Below, piece by piece: positions 7,392-15,517 of a stretch of 23,851 nt of DNA. The stretch lies in NCBI GenBank assembly GCA_958431815.1, contig CAUASB010000016.1, positions 1 through 23,851 of the forward strand, in the 5' to 3' direction. How positions within the stretch are numbered: position 1 is the first letter of the stretch; the number at the start of each line of letters is the position of its first letter. The translations under genes and the position numbers were made by a program. This DNA is from an uncultured Eggerthella sp. (GTDB taxonomy: Bacteria > Actinomycetota > Coriobacteriia > Coriobacteriales > Eggerthellaceae). The notes beneath the pieces are model-generated. The model made no database searches. It saw nothing but the letters and a program-made list of their open reading frames with translations, and had not been told where the DNA came from.

Positions 7392-8756
7392 ATGAAGCGA
7401 AATGCTATGGCCGATTTGGAAAAGTGGGCTGATTCTAAAAGGCGTAAACCGTTGATCCTCACAGGGGCTCGTCAGGTTGGAAAAACGTGGCTTTTGAACG
7501 AATTCGGAAAGCAGCATTTCGATAATGTCGCGTATATTTCGTTCGAAAATAACCAACGTATGCCTGCCGCGTTTGATGGCCCGTTAACGCCTGAAAGGCT
7601 AATTCCCATTCTTCAAGCGGAAAGCGGAGAGAGAATAGAGCCGAATAAAACGTTGTTGATTCTTGATGAGGTTCAAACGGTTCCGCGCGCAATCATGTCA
7701 CTCAAATACTTTTGCGAAGAAGCGCCTGAATATGCGGTGGCAGTTGCGGGGTCTTCTTTGGGCATCGAGCTGCATGGAACATCGTTTCCCGTCGGGAAAG
7801 TGTCATTTCTTGAATTGCATCCACTTTCATTTCTCGAATTTCTTGACGCATTAGGCATGGAACAAGTTGCGGAGTTGATAGAGGATCTGAATTGGGATGC
7901 GCTATCGCCGTTCCACAATCAGCTCATTGAGTTGGTACGCATGTATTTGTACGTTGGCGGAATGCCTGAATGCGTGTCTGAGTTTGTGGCAACGCGTGAT
8001 TTTGGCGAAGTTCGACGTATTCAAAACGAATTATTGGAATCATATAGGAAAGATTTTTCCAAATACGCTGATGCAACGCTTGCGGAGCGTTTGCATCTTA
8101 TTTGGAATGCCATTCCTTCAAATTTAGCGGAAGAAAATAAGAAGTTTATCTTTAGGCGTATTCGAGAATCGGCGCGCGCGAGGGAATTCGAAGATGGCTT
8201 GCAGTGGCTTGAAGATGCGGCGCTTATACATCGCGTGAAACGGGTCACTACCCCCAGGGTCCCTCTGATCAGCTATCAAGACGATTCGTGCTTTAAGGTA
8301 TTTCTGCATGATGTTGGGCTTTTGGCTGCAATGAGCAATTTGCCTTCACGGGCGATTCTTGAAGGCGACAGGGTGTTCAGGGAATTTAAAGGTGCGCTTG
8401 GTGAACAGTTGGCGCTTCAGGAAATGATCGCCTCTGGAGTTCGTGCCACCAGCTACTATCAAAACGATTCAACTCGTTCCGAGATAGATTTTCTTGTCGA
8501 TGGCATCGAAAACACCGAAGGCGTTGTACCCGTTGAAGTTAAATATGGGACAAATCTTCGAGCAAGAAGTTTGGCAGCTTATGTAAAAAAGAACACCCCA
8601 GTACGGGCCATTAGAGTTTCTGCTGCGGAACATTCTATCGATGGGGTGATCGAGGATATTCCTTTTTATGCGCTTTCATCTGCCTTGAGACCAGAAAGCG
8701 AAAAAAGAATTGCGCATATTCCTTTGATTGAGATATCAAGAGGAAATTCGCGATAG
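7392..8756 (+). CDS. AAA ATPase with DUF4143 C-terminal domain
   Basis: 454 residues. Start 7392 (MKRNAMADLEKW) fits the usual N-terminus of this family better than the ATG at 7368, which lacks a ribosome site. The AAA_14 domain has Walker A GARQVGKT (residues 25-32) and Walker B LLILDEVQT near residue 88. The C-terminal DUF4143 region holds RSEIDFLVD (~363) and VPVEVKYG (~378), the D...ExK pattern of PD-(D/E)XK-like nuclease folds. Such proteins are abundant, often in many copies, in gut anaerobes and archaea. They are patchily distributed, and their role is not established; links to mobile elements or defence are speculative. It is monocistronic, with a start region holding direct repeats. 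GC is lower than in the neighbouring BREX and ABC genes, consistent with acquisition. Confidence 0.93.
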   Translation: MKRNAMADLEKWADSKRRKPLILTGARQVGKTWLLNEFGKQHFDNVAYISFENNQRMPAAFDGPLTPERLIPILQAESGERIEPNKTLLILDEVQTVPRAIMSLKYFCEEAPEYAVAVAGSSLGIELHGTSFPVGKVSFLELHPLSFLEFLDALGMEQVAELIEDLNWDALSPFHNQLIELVRMYLYVGGMPECVSEFVATRDFGEVRRIQNELLESYRKDFSKYADATLAERLHLIWNAIPSNLAEENKKFIFRRIRESARAREFEDGLQWLEDAALIHRVKRVTTPRVPLISYQDDSCFKVFLHDVGLLAAMSNLPSRAILEGDRVFREFKGALGEQLALQEMIASGVRATSYYQNDSTRSEIDFLVDGIENTEGVVPVEVKYGTNLRARSLAAYVKKNTPVRAIRVSAAEHSIDGVIEDIPFYALSSALRPESEKRIAHIPLIEISRGNSR

Positions 8757-8835
8757 AAATTTGGTTCCATCAATAGTCTCATAGAAGACGGTGCAGCGTT
8801 TTAAGATGACGGATCAGCTATAAGCTACTAGATGG

Positions 8836-8868
8836 CGCAATAACGCGAATGCGCATAACGCTATTGCG
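8836..8868 (+). promoter_or_regulatory. Dyad upstream of the ATP-grasp gene
   Basis: CGCAATAACG (8836-8845) and CGCTATTGCG (8859-8868) form a 10-bp dyad with one mismatch around a 13-nt centre. It ends 3 nt before the ribosome site at 8872, so it could be a 5'-UTR hairpin affecting translation or an operator. Confidence 0.35.
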
Positions 8869-8883
8869 GTGAAAGGACCCCTC

Positions 8884-10035
8884 ATGATGATCGTAGACGA
8901 GCCCTTTGCGGCTCCGGAATTAATTGAATATCTGGAACGCACCCAGCAGCCAGTACTGGCAAACGGCATGGCGAAAGAAATTGCCGCGCAGCATGATATT
9001 TGCGTGTTGGACGATGCCGCGTTTGCGGCACGGGTAAACGCAGGTGAGCGCCTTATTTGCACATCGGAAAATGCTTTTGGCTGGATTGCCGAGCATATCG
9101 AAGACGAAACCATGACGGGCGCTATTGCCACGTTCAAGGACAAGGCACGTATGCGTGCGCTGCTGGCGCCGATGTATCCGAACCTCGAGTATCGCGAAGT
9201 TCCCACGGAGCAGCTGCCGTCGATCAACTTCGCCGAGCTCCATGCGCCCTTTGTGCTGAAGCCCAACGTGGGTTACTGCAGCGTTGGCGTGTACGTGATC
9301 GAAACGCGCGAGCAGTGGGATGCCGCGTTGGCCGATATTCGCGAAAATCTTGCAGTATGGCGCTCGCGTTATGCGGAAAGCGCGTTGGGCGAAGGTTCGT
9401 TCATCATCGAATCGTACTTGGGCGGCACCGAGTATGCGGTAGATGCTTATTTTGACGAATGCGGTGAAGCGGTGGTGCTCGATGTGCTGCGCCACGAATT
9501 CGCCAACGAAGCCGACACGAGCGACCGCTGTTATATCACAGGTCCCTCCGTTATCCGCGAGCACGCTGCGCATTTTGCCGAATGGCTTACGGAAGTGAAC
9601 AAGTACGTGGGTGCGAAGAATTTCCCCGTGCATGTGGAAACGCGCATGGAAAACGGCGTGATTTCGCCCATCGAGTTCAATCCACTGCGTTTTGCCGGTA
9701 TTTGCGGCACGGAAGTTGCCTACCACGGGTACGGCTTCCATACCTACGATTACTTCCTGCGCGGCGTGAAGCCCCAGTGGGATGAACTGCTTAAGGGCAA
9801 GGAAGGCAAGCTCTACTGCATGGGCTATATTCCTGCGCCCGATGCTTTGGCGGCAGGGGAGTGCGCCTTCGATTACGATGCGTTTCTCTCGCATTTCAGC
9901 GGCTTGCAAGCGTTCCATAAATTCGATGCCCAAGCAACAGGCGCCCTCGGCTTCATCTTCATCGAAACCGAGGAATCCGACGAAACCGAACGAGCCTTCC
10001 TCCGCGATGCAGACCTAACCCAGTTTTGCATTTAG
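8884..10035 (+). CDS. ATP-grasp domain ligase
   Basis: 383 residues. The ATG at 8884 has AAAGGA (8872-8877) 6 nt upstream; the in-frame GTG at 8869 is not needed. The protein has an N-terminal pre-ATP-grasp region, then ATP-grasp motifs: FVLKPNVGYCSVGVY near residue 121 (phosphate-binding loop), GGTEYAVDAYF near 179 (acidic metal site), and PIEFNPLRFAG near 261, which replaces the usual E-x-N-PR metal-binding end. The family forms carboxylate-amine or thiol bonds through an acyl-phosphate. The substrate cannot be told from sequence, and no partner gene adjoins it. It closes with a strong terminator hairpin. Confidence 0.88.
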   Translation: MMIVDEPFAAPELIEYLERTQQPVLANGMAKEIAAQHDICVLDDAAFAARVNAGERLICTSENAFGWIAEHIEDETMTGAIATFKDKARMRALLAPMYPNLEYREVPTEQLPSINFAELHAPFVLKPNVGYCSVGVYVIETREQWDAALADIRENLAVWRSRYAESALGEGSFIIESYLGGTEYAVDAYFDECGEAVVLDVLRHEFANEADTSDRCYITGPSVIREHAAHFAEWLTEVNKYVGAKNFPVHVETRMENGVISPIEFNPLRFAGICGTEVAYHGYGFHTYDYFLRGVKPQWDELLKGKEGKLYCMGYIPAPDALAAGECAFDYDAFLSHFSGLQAFHKFDAQATGALGFIFIETEESDETERAFLRDADLTQFCI

Positions 10036-10049
10036 ACTGTCAAGCGAAT

Positions 10050-10088
10050 AAGAGGGCCGGTTGGAATAGCCTTTCAACCGGCCCTCTT
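10050..10088 (+). terminator. Strong intrinsic terminator-like hairpin
   Basis: AAGAGGGCCGGTTG (10050-10063) and CAACCGGCCCTCTT (10075-10088) form a perfect 14-bp stem with an 11-nt loop, followed by CGTTT. It lies 14 nt after the ATP-grasp stop codon and may work in both directions. Confidence 0.75.
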
Positions 10089-10104
10089 CGTTTCCCACCA
10101 TGCC

Positions 10105-10318
10105 TTGGGGTCGAGGGTCTCTCTCCCGGCCTCTCTGGAGCGCAGCTTTCAGGGAATTGCCGAAAAGAAATCGCCCCAGGTATTCGATCGGCGATGTAGG
10201 GATATGGCGAACCATGCGTCGAACTAATCTCCGCGATTTCTCCCACTGAATCTAAATCCAATTCCCTGAAAGCCGAAGCAAGCGAAAGCGAGGCCGGGAG
10301 AGAGACCCTCGACCCCAA
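10105..10318. repeat. Long nested inverted repeat between convergent genes
   Basis: Three nested perfect stems are visible: 29 bp (10105-10133 with 10290-10318), 15 bp (10145-10159 with 10259-10273) and 9 bp (10166-10174 with 10233-10241). The outer arm starts TTGGGGTCGAGGG. The element fills almost the whole gap between the ATP-grasp terminator and the stop codon of the permease at 10322. No convincing ORF and no flanking target duplication is seen. It could be a MITE-like or REP-like element, a structured RNA, or an elaborate terminator for the minus-strand ABC operon. Confidence 0.85.
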
Positions 10319-10321
10319 TCT

Positions 10322-12790
10322 TTACTCCTGCACCTTTAGCGCTAACGCCATAGGCACGCGTTTGATGCGGCGTATGTGCAGGAGCGCCACCACGGCGTAG
10401 GTTGCTAGGCCAACAATGGCACATTCGGCCATGGCGGAAAGCGGCACATACACGGTGATGTTGCCCGCATTGTCCATCAGCATCCCTTTGAAAAGAGCGC
10501 TCAGCACCGTAACGATAAGCGGCTGACAGGCAATAACCGAAACCACGACAGTCCAGGTTATCGATCGAATATAGAGTTTGTTTATCTCGCCATCGCGATA
10601 CCCGAACACCTTCATGTAGCTGATGACGCGAGCGCTGCGGTCGATAACGGTTTTGGTAAGCAGGTACATGAACACCAGGAAAATGCACACGGCAACGCCC
10701 AGCATCATATCCATCATGTCGCCCATGGAATTAAGCATCTGAGCAGCGATTTTCTCCATGCTTTCGGGCGTTAGGTCGTTGGCAACGTACTTTTCATCCA
10801 GGTCAAGCGCAATGTTCGAGGCATAGCCGTTGAAATAATCAGCATCGTTTCCGAACGTCTTGTTGAAATCGCTTAGGGGCAAGTACAGCGCCATGGTGCT
10901 CTCGCTGCCATATTCGCTGTTGGCGGTGAACTGGTAGTCTTTGCCCTTGTATTTGTCGTTGAGTTGCAGCGTATCGCCGGCGGAAATGCCGAATTTTTCC
11001 TGCAGGCCACGGCTCAGCGCCACCTGCCCCGCCTCTAGGTGCAAATCGGGCCAATAACGCGAATTAGGTTGGACGCCGTACACGGTTACGCTTTCTGCTC
11101 CCGCGCCGTTCGGGCGTTCGTATTCGAGCGAGGCAACAGCGTATTTCTCTGCCTGCGCAATGGTTGTGGCAGGTATTTCCTTCGTGTTCACGGGGTGGGC
11201 GTCTTCATCGATGCTCTGTATAGCAAGAAGCGCGCTGAGCAGTTCTTCTGCAGAAAGATCAAGGTCGCCGATGCTTTCAGTGCTGGCAAGTTTGTCGGCT
11301 GCGGCATAGGCACTGCGTTCCGATGCGGTACCGTCGATTTCGAGGGGCGCTTTCAGCGTGTACATATGCTGGGCTACCACATCGTTTTTCAGCATTTCGG
11401 CGTACTTGTTCATGGTGGGCATCATGCACAGGCCGAACAGCAGCAGCATGCTGGCGAAGCCGATGCCGAAGAACAGCGTGGTGAAGTTGCCAATGTTGCG
11501 TAGGAACACGCGAAGGCGAAAGCGGGCAGGGAAGCGCAGGCGCTCCGGCAGGGCGATGCCATGCTTGGTGCCGCCGCGGGATGTTTCGTGGCGTAGGAAT
11601 TGCAATGGCGTGCAGCGCATTTTGTGCGCCAGCCCCAAAAACGTGATGCCAACAAGCAGTGCAAGCGGAGTTGCCGTGGTGACAAGGAATACGTTCCAAT
11701 CCCAAATGGCATGGTATGGCGGCAGGCTGTACGAGTTGTAGTACAGGTTCTTCATGGGTTCCGCTAGGGTGATGTAGCCAATAAGGTTGCCGACAATTGC
11801 CGCAGCAATGCCTACCAGGCAGGGAAGGGCCGCATAGTGCAGCATCAGCTCGTGCTTACGCCAGCCGGAGGCCAAAAGCGTGCCTATGATGGCGCTTTCC
11901 TCTTCGATGGTGCTGCCAGTAAGCACCACGAACATGAATGCCATGATAACAATGAGCATCAGCATCAGCGTTTTCCACATGGTCTGATCGCCTGCCACAT
12001 CGTCGGCGGGGTAGCCAATGCCCTGGTTGGCGGCGCGATCAGTTAGGTCGGAAAGCACGGCATTATGGCTGCTCAGCGCTTCGGCCATGTCGGATTCGGC
12101 ATCGACGCGTTGGGCATCGCTTAAGGTTCGGTCGTCGAAGCGCACCGAATAGGTGTAGGCTGGTGCGGTTCCCGCCTTATCGAGGGCGGCGAAAGCATCG
12201 CTGGTCACGGTGGCAACGGTAAAGGTGAGCGAATTGAACACGAAGTCGCTGTTCTTTTCGAACAGTGCGCTGTAATCGGGCAGCGTCATGATGCCTGAAA
12301 CGGTGTATTCCCTGCCGGCAACGGTAACGGTGCTGCCTACCTGGATGTTGTTATGGGCGCAAAATACGCGGTCGAGTGCGATTTCGTGCTCGTTTGCTGG
12401 TTCGGTGCCCTCCGCATAGGCGGCAAGGTTTACGCTCGTGCGGTTTTGGTATATGCGTGCAATGGTTCCCTCGGCCGCATTACCGCCGGAAAACGGTACG
12501 TCGAAGCTGTAGCTTTTGTACAGGTGCACATTTGACCCGGTTGCATCCTGGGCCGCTTCTTTTGCAGCCGAAAGGGCCTTGCTGCTTGCCTCGAAGTTTG
12601 TGGTGAAGCGGGCGTCTTCAATAAGGTCGGCATCATCCATTCCGTCGATGATTTTGCTAATTGAGCTTGCAGCGGCAAGAAAACCGCTGGTCAAGCCAAT
12701 AGCCATAACCATCATGGCAAAAATGCCCAGGTATTTTCCCAGGTTGTTCTTCAGCTCGCGCGGAAAGCGCTTTGCGAGAGGCGAAAGCAT
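10322..12790 (-). CDS. ABC transporter permease, FtsX/MacB family
   Basis: 822 residues. The start ATG at 12790 has AGGAG 6 nt upstream, overlapping the stop of the ATPase gene, so translation is probably coupled. There is an N-terminal TM helix (NNLGKYLGIFAMMV), a large external domain, then FtsX core helices near residues 270-295, 325-345, 365-390 and 425-450. A second external domain of ~230 residues follows, and a last FtsX block with three helices near 690-710, 735-760 and 775-800, giving about eight TM segments. This two-FtsX-domain layout is typical of Gram-positive exporters of peptides, lipids or antimicrobials, and of MacB-like mechanotransmission systems. Cargo is unknown. The DtxR-like box at the operon promoter suggests induction in iron limitation. 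Confidence 0.92.
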   Translation of the reverse strand: MLSPLAKRFPRELKNNLGKYLGIFAMMVMAIGLTSGFLAAASSISKIIDGMDDADLIEDARFTTNFEASSKALSAAKEAAQDATGSNVHLYKSYSFDVPFSGGNAAEGTIARIYQNRTSVNLAAYAEGTEPANEHEIALDRVFCAHNNIQVGSTVTVAGREYTVSGIMTLPDYSALFEKNSDFVFNSLTFTVATVTSDAFAALDKAGTAPAYTYSVRFDDRTLSDAQRVDAESDMAEALSSHNAVLSDLTDRAANQGIGYPADDVAGDQTMWKTLMLMLIVIMAFMFVVLTGSTIEEESAIIGTLLASGWRKHELMLHYAALPCLVGIAAAIVGNLIGYITLAEPMKNLYYNSYSLPPYHAIWDWNVFLVTTATPLALLVGITFLGLAHKMRCTPLQFLRHETSRGGTKHGIALPERLRFPARFRLRVFLRNIGNFTTLFFGIGFASMLLLFGLCMMPTMNKYAEMLKNDVVAQHMYTLKAPLEIDGTASERSAYAAADKLASTESIGDLDLSAEELLSALLAIQSIDEDAHPVNTKEIPATTIAQAEKYAVASLEYERPNGAGAESVTVYGVQPNSRYWPDLHLEAGQVALSRGLQEKFGISAGDTLQLNDKYKGKDYQFTANSEYGSESTMALYLPLSDFNKTFGNDADYFNGYASNIALDLDEKYVANDLTPESMEKIAAQMLNSMGDMMDMMLGVAVCIFLVFMYLLTKTVIDRSARVISYMKVFGYRDGEINKLYIRSITWTVVVSVIACQPLIVTVLSALFKGMLMDNAGNITVYVPLSAMAECAIVGLATYAVVALLHIRRIKRVPMALALKVQE

Positions 12791-12799
12791 GGTGCGCTC

Positions 12800-13516
12800 C
12801 TACCAGGTAAGTTCGCGGGCGGGAATGCGCTGGGCGTTTGCCTCGTCTTTGACGATCTTGCCGTCGCGCAGGCGCAGGATGCGGTGGGCCATGTTCTTGA
12901 TTGCGTCGTTGTGGGTAACGATGACGATGGTACAGCCGTAATCGGCGTTAATCTCTTCCATCAATTGGAGGATTTCCTTCGAAGTTTGATAGTCGAGCGC
13001 ACCGGTTGGCTCGTCGCACAGCAGGAGGCCGGGGTTCTTCACCAATGCGCGGCCAATGGCGCAACGCTGTTGCTGGCCGCCGGAAACCTGCCGGGGGAAC
13101 TTGCTGCGATGCTCCCATAGGCCCAGCGATTTCAGCAGATCGTCGATAGGCAGGGGGTTGCGGCTCAGGTACTGGCATACCTCGATGTTCTCGCGGATGG
13201 TAAGATCGGGCACCAAGTTGTAGAACTGGAACACGAAGCCCAGCTCGGTGCGGCGATATTCGCCCAATTGCTTGGCGGAAAGTGCGGTGAGCTCGGTGCC
13301 GTTGACGTTGATGCTGCCCGCATCGGCTGGCTCCAGTCCGCCGATTACGTTCAAGAAGGTGCTTTTGCCGCTGCCGGAAGGCCCCAACAGCACGCAGATC
13401 TCGCCTTTGTTTATGCGCGTGTTTATGCCTTGCAGCACGGTTACCCGGGCTTCGCCTTCGCCGTAGTGCTTGTAAAGATCGGTAACGGAAAGATAGGGCT
13501 GGGGCTGCGTTGCCAT
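12800..13516 (-). CDS. ABC transporter ATP-binding protein (MacB/LolD type)
   Basis: 238 residues. The ATG at 13516 is preferred because AAGGGA lies 5 nt upstream; an in-frame TTG at 13534 is unlikely. All nucleotide-binding motifs are present: Walker A GPSGSGKS (45-52), Q-loop near Q97, signature VSGGQQQR (144-151), Walker B LLLCDEPTG (164-172), and the switch His in VTHND (about 202). The length and the FQFYNLVPDLT segment fit the MacB/LolD/FtsE subfamily that pairs with FtsX-like permeases. It is the first gene of a two-gene operon with the permease (9-nt gap). The promoter carries a DtxR-like operator. Confidence 0.95.
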   Translation of the reverse strand: MATQPQPYLSVTDLYKHYGEGEARVTVLQGINTRINKGEICVLLGPSGSGKSTFLNVIGGLEPADAGSINVNGTELTALSAKQLGEYRRTELGFVFQFYNLVPDLTIRENIEVCQYLSRNPLPIDDLLKSLGLWEHRSKFPRQVSGGQQQRCAIGRALVKNPGLLLCDEPTGALDYQTSKEILQLMEEINADYGCTIVIVTHNDAIKNMAHRILRLRDGKIVKDEANAQRIPARELTW

Positions 13517-13540
13517 TTGGTTCCCTTCACGCAAGTAACG

Positions 13541-13582
13541 TTAGACAAGGCTAACTTTACCGCTGAATGTATGCTATGGCAA
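13541..13582 (-). promoter_or_regulatory. Promoter of ABC operon with overlapping DtxR/IdeR-like box
   Basis: On the minus strand, TTGCCA (13577-13582) and TAAAGT (13554-13559) are spaced by exactly 17 nt, 5/6 and 4/6 matches to -35 and -10 consensus. The -10 lies inside 13541-13559 (plus strand TTAGACAAGGCTAACTTTA). That sequence matches the DtxR/IdeR consensus TTAGGTTAGGCTAACCTAA at 14 of 19 positions, including the GGCTAAC core. A repressor bound there would block the promoter. Confidence 0.6.
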
Positions 13583-13587
13583 ACTTA

Positions 13588-13621
13588 TCAAAATGGGGAC
13601 AGTCCCTTTTTGTCATTTTGA
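13588..13621. repeat. REP-like palindromic repeat, copy 1
   Basis: TCAAAATG (13588-13595) pairs with CATTTTGA (13614-13621), and the inner GGGAC and GTCCC can also pair. The 17-nt core AAAATGGGGACAGTCCC (13590-13606) recurs at 14922-14938. Such GGGGACAGTCCC palindromes are spread through many bacterial genomes and are often linked to RAYT transposases; no transposase is present here. In the rest of the 480-nt gap 13517-13999, beyond the ABC promoter, I see no other clear element. Confidence 0.55.
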
Positions 13622-13999
13622 CCTCTGCGCCCGCAAACGTCATACTTCCAGGTAGCGAAGGCGAAACGCGCCTTCATTGAAATCCTTCAAGGGGATGTCT
13701 TTTTGGTCATTGTTCTGTAAAGAACACGCAACTGAATATATGCATTAGAGAAGTGCCAGTGCGGTGCTTAGTGCTTTATACGCTTAAATGATCTGCTTCG
13801 TTTCGCTGGCTGGCTGCCCAGATTATGCACCGGCAGCAAGATTCGCGTTAGCGTTAATTTCCCTGCTTGGCGCGACGTTTTGTCCGTGTACGTGCAGCAT
13901 ACGTCTTTTGCGCCGCTTTGCTTCTCTGCAAATTCCCGTTGCGTGGCTGCTTCGAATCAGCAACTTGATTATTCATTCTTTACAGAAAAGGAAATAACT

Positions 14000-14776
14000 A
14001 TGCAGTTCCCAAAAGCGAACAGCTTTCCTCAATCTCTTGTTCTATCCAAAATTATGGGTCCCAACCCGCTTAAACTGTGCGAAGAAATGCTCTCCATTGT
14101 TGATGAGGTTGCGTCCTCTGGCGTGCCAGGTTCCAAAACGGCTAAAAGCTGCCGAAAGGTCATTCCGCAGGGTTCGGTGGTGCTCGATTTGGGCAGCGGC
14201 ACCGGCATAACCACGGCGTTGTTGGCGCGTGAGTACGGCTACGTTGCCTATGGTGCCGACCTGTGGAGCGATCCGAGCGACAACATGCGTTTCTTCGAAG
14301 AGCTTGGTTTGTCGAATCGCCGTATTATCCCTATGAAAATCGATGCTTCGCAGGGCCTTCCTTTTGCAGAAGGGTTCTTCGATGCGGTGGTAAGCACCGA
14401 TTCCTATAACTACTTTGGGCGCGACCCAGAATATCTGGGCACGAAACTTTTGCCCTATGTGAAGAAAAATGGGCTTATTGCCGTGTGCATTCCAGGCATG
14501 AAGCGCGACTGCCACAGCAATCCGCCAGCGTGCTTGTTTGAGTCATGGACGCCGGAACAGCTTGATTTCATTCATGATATTCCCTGGTGGCGCAAGCTTT
14601 TACAGCGCACCGACGGCATCGAGATCTTGGAAATGCGCGAAATGCAGTGCACTGAAGAAGCGTGGTCCGATTGGCTGCAGTGCAAAAACGAGTACGCGCA
14701 AGGTGACAGGGCTGCCGTTGAGGCGGGAGCGCTCGAATACCTGAACACCATCACGGTGGTAATGCGCAAGAGGTAA
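14000..14776 (+). CDS. Class I SAM-dependent methyltransferase
   Basis: 258 residues. The ATG at 14000 has AAAGGA 7 nt upstream. The frame is open back to 13880, but that extension looks non-coding. The Rossmann-fold SAM-binding motif I is VLDLGSGTG (residues 61-69). An acidic strand end follows at GADLW, then a motif IV-like AVVSTDSYNYFG. The profile resembles UbiE/Coq5-like or cyclopropane-synthase-like small-molecule methyltransferases. The acceptor cannot be told from sequence; HDIPWWRKLL and the Trp-rich C-terminal part may form its pocket. It is a single gene between two REP-like palindromes, followed by a hairpin at 14829-14872. Confidence 0.9.
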   Translation: MQFPKANSFPQSLVLSKIMGPNPLKLCEEMLSIVDEVASSGVPGSKTAKSCRKVIPQGSVVLDLGSGTGITTALLAREYGYVAYGADLWSDPSDNMRFFEELGLSNRRIIPMKIDASQGLPFAEGFFDAVVSTDSYNYFGRDPEYLGTKLLPYVKKNGLIAVCIPGMKRDCHSNPPACLFESWTPEQLDFIHDIPWWRKLLQRTDGIEILEMREMQCTEEAWSDWLQCKNEYAQGDRAAVEAGALEYLNTITVVMRKR

Positions 14777-14828
14777 GTGCGCGCACGTACCGATGATTTG
14801 CGCTTCTGGCACCCTGGAAGCGAATAAA

Positions 14829-14872
14829 GCCCCAGCCCAGATGGTTTGTCTATCAAGTTCCCGGGCTGGGGC
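14829..14872 (+). terminator. Hairpin after the methyltransferase gene
   Basis: GCCCCAGCCC (14829-14838) and GGGCTGGGGC (14863-14872) form a perfect 10-bp GC-rich stem with a 24-nt loop, followed by GTTTC. It is a probable terminator with a weak T-run. Confidence 0.55.
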
Positions 14873-14921
14873 GTTTCAGCTTGGCGGGGTCAATTCCCGC
14901 CGCATTAGCTGCAGTTTTGAG

Positions 14922-14946
14922 AAAATGGGGACAGTCCCCATTTTTT
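14922..14946. repeat. REP-like palindrome, copy 2, probable flavodoxin terminator
   Basis: AAAATGGGGAC (14922-14932) and GTCCCCATTTT (14934-14944) form an 11-bp palindrome around a single base, with T6 at 14941-14946. It lies 4 nt past the flavodoxin stop codon (14950), where it could terminate transcription from either side. It shares a 17-nt core with 13590-13606. Confidence 0.65.
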
Positions 14947-14949
14947 CGG

Positions 14950-15369
14950 CTACGCCAGCAGTTCTCCCAGGTGACGGCAGGCTTCGGCGGCTTCGTCGTC
15001 AGGGTAATCTTTCGCAATAACGGTTTCCATGGGCTGCACGCCGGCTTCTTCGGCGCGCTGCACCCAGTAGTCCATCCATTCGCCATTGTTCCAGTCATAC
15101 GAGCCGAAGAAGCCCACCTTTTCGCCTTCCAGCAGGGGTTCAACTTCGTCGTACATGGGAAGGAACTCGGTGTCTTCAAGCTCTTCATCGCCCATGGCGG
15201 GACATCCCAGGGCAAAGGCATCGAATTCGGGCACGCGCTCTACGCCGAAGTCGGCCGCCTGGATGATGGTCGCGGTGCCTCCCTTTGCCTCGACGCCTTC
15301 AGCTACGAAATCGGCCATGGCCTCGGTGTTGCCGGTGCCGCTCCAAAATACAATCGCTACGTTGCTCAT
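14950..15369 (-). CDS. Short-chain flavodoxin
   Basis: 139 residues, the normal length for a short-chain flavodoxin. The start has AAGGAG 8 nt upstream. The FMN phosphate loop SGTGNT is at residues 10-15. The acidic ALGCPAMGDEELED segment and the flavin-ring loop SYDWNNGEWMDYW also fit clostridial-type flavodoxins. These small electron carriers replace ferredoxin when iron is short. That agrees with the DtxR-like box over its promoter (15448-15466). It is monocistronic. Confidence 0.95.
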   Translation of the reverse strand: MSNVAIVFWSGTGNTEAMADFVAEGVEAKGGTATIIQAADFGVERVPEFDAFALGCPAMGDEELEDTEFLPMYDEVEPLLEGEKVGFFGSYDWNNGEWMDYWVQRAEEAGVQPMETVIAKDYPDDEAAEACRHLGELLA

Positions 15370-15447
15370 AGGTACTGCTCCTTGTTCGTTGGGCGGGCTT
15401 GCGGATTGGTGTTGCGCAAGCCCGACCGCTTAATTTCAAGAAGCAAG

Positions 15448-15467
15448 TTACCATAGGCTAACTTATA
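15448..15467 (-). promoter_or_regulatory. DtxR/IdeR-like box and -10 of the flavodoxin gene
   Basis: The plus strand at 15448-15466 reads TTACCATAGGCTAACTTAT, matching TTAGGTTAGGCTAACCTAA at 14 of 19 positions with an AGGCTAAC core. On the minus strand TATAAG (15462-15467) is a 5/6 match to the -10 consensus and overlaps the box. The -35 is weak. The start codon is about 80 nt downstream. Confidence 0.5.
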
Positions 15468-15517
15468 GTTAACTCGCAGTTTTCAAACGGTAAGAAAAGA
15501 AGCGGCAGTTGGTGACT

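Noticed and set aside
8920..9933. 337-codon minus-strand ORF opposite the ATP-grasp gene
   Set aside because: It is a shadow of the ATP-grasp gene, with no ribosome site and no recognisable domain.
13788..13997. 69-codon hydrophobic ORF just before the methyltransferase
   Set aside because: No ribosome site and no family; its stop falls in the methyltransferase ribosome site by chance.
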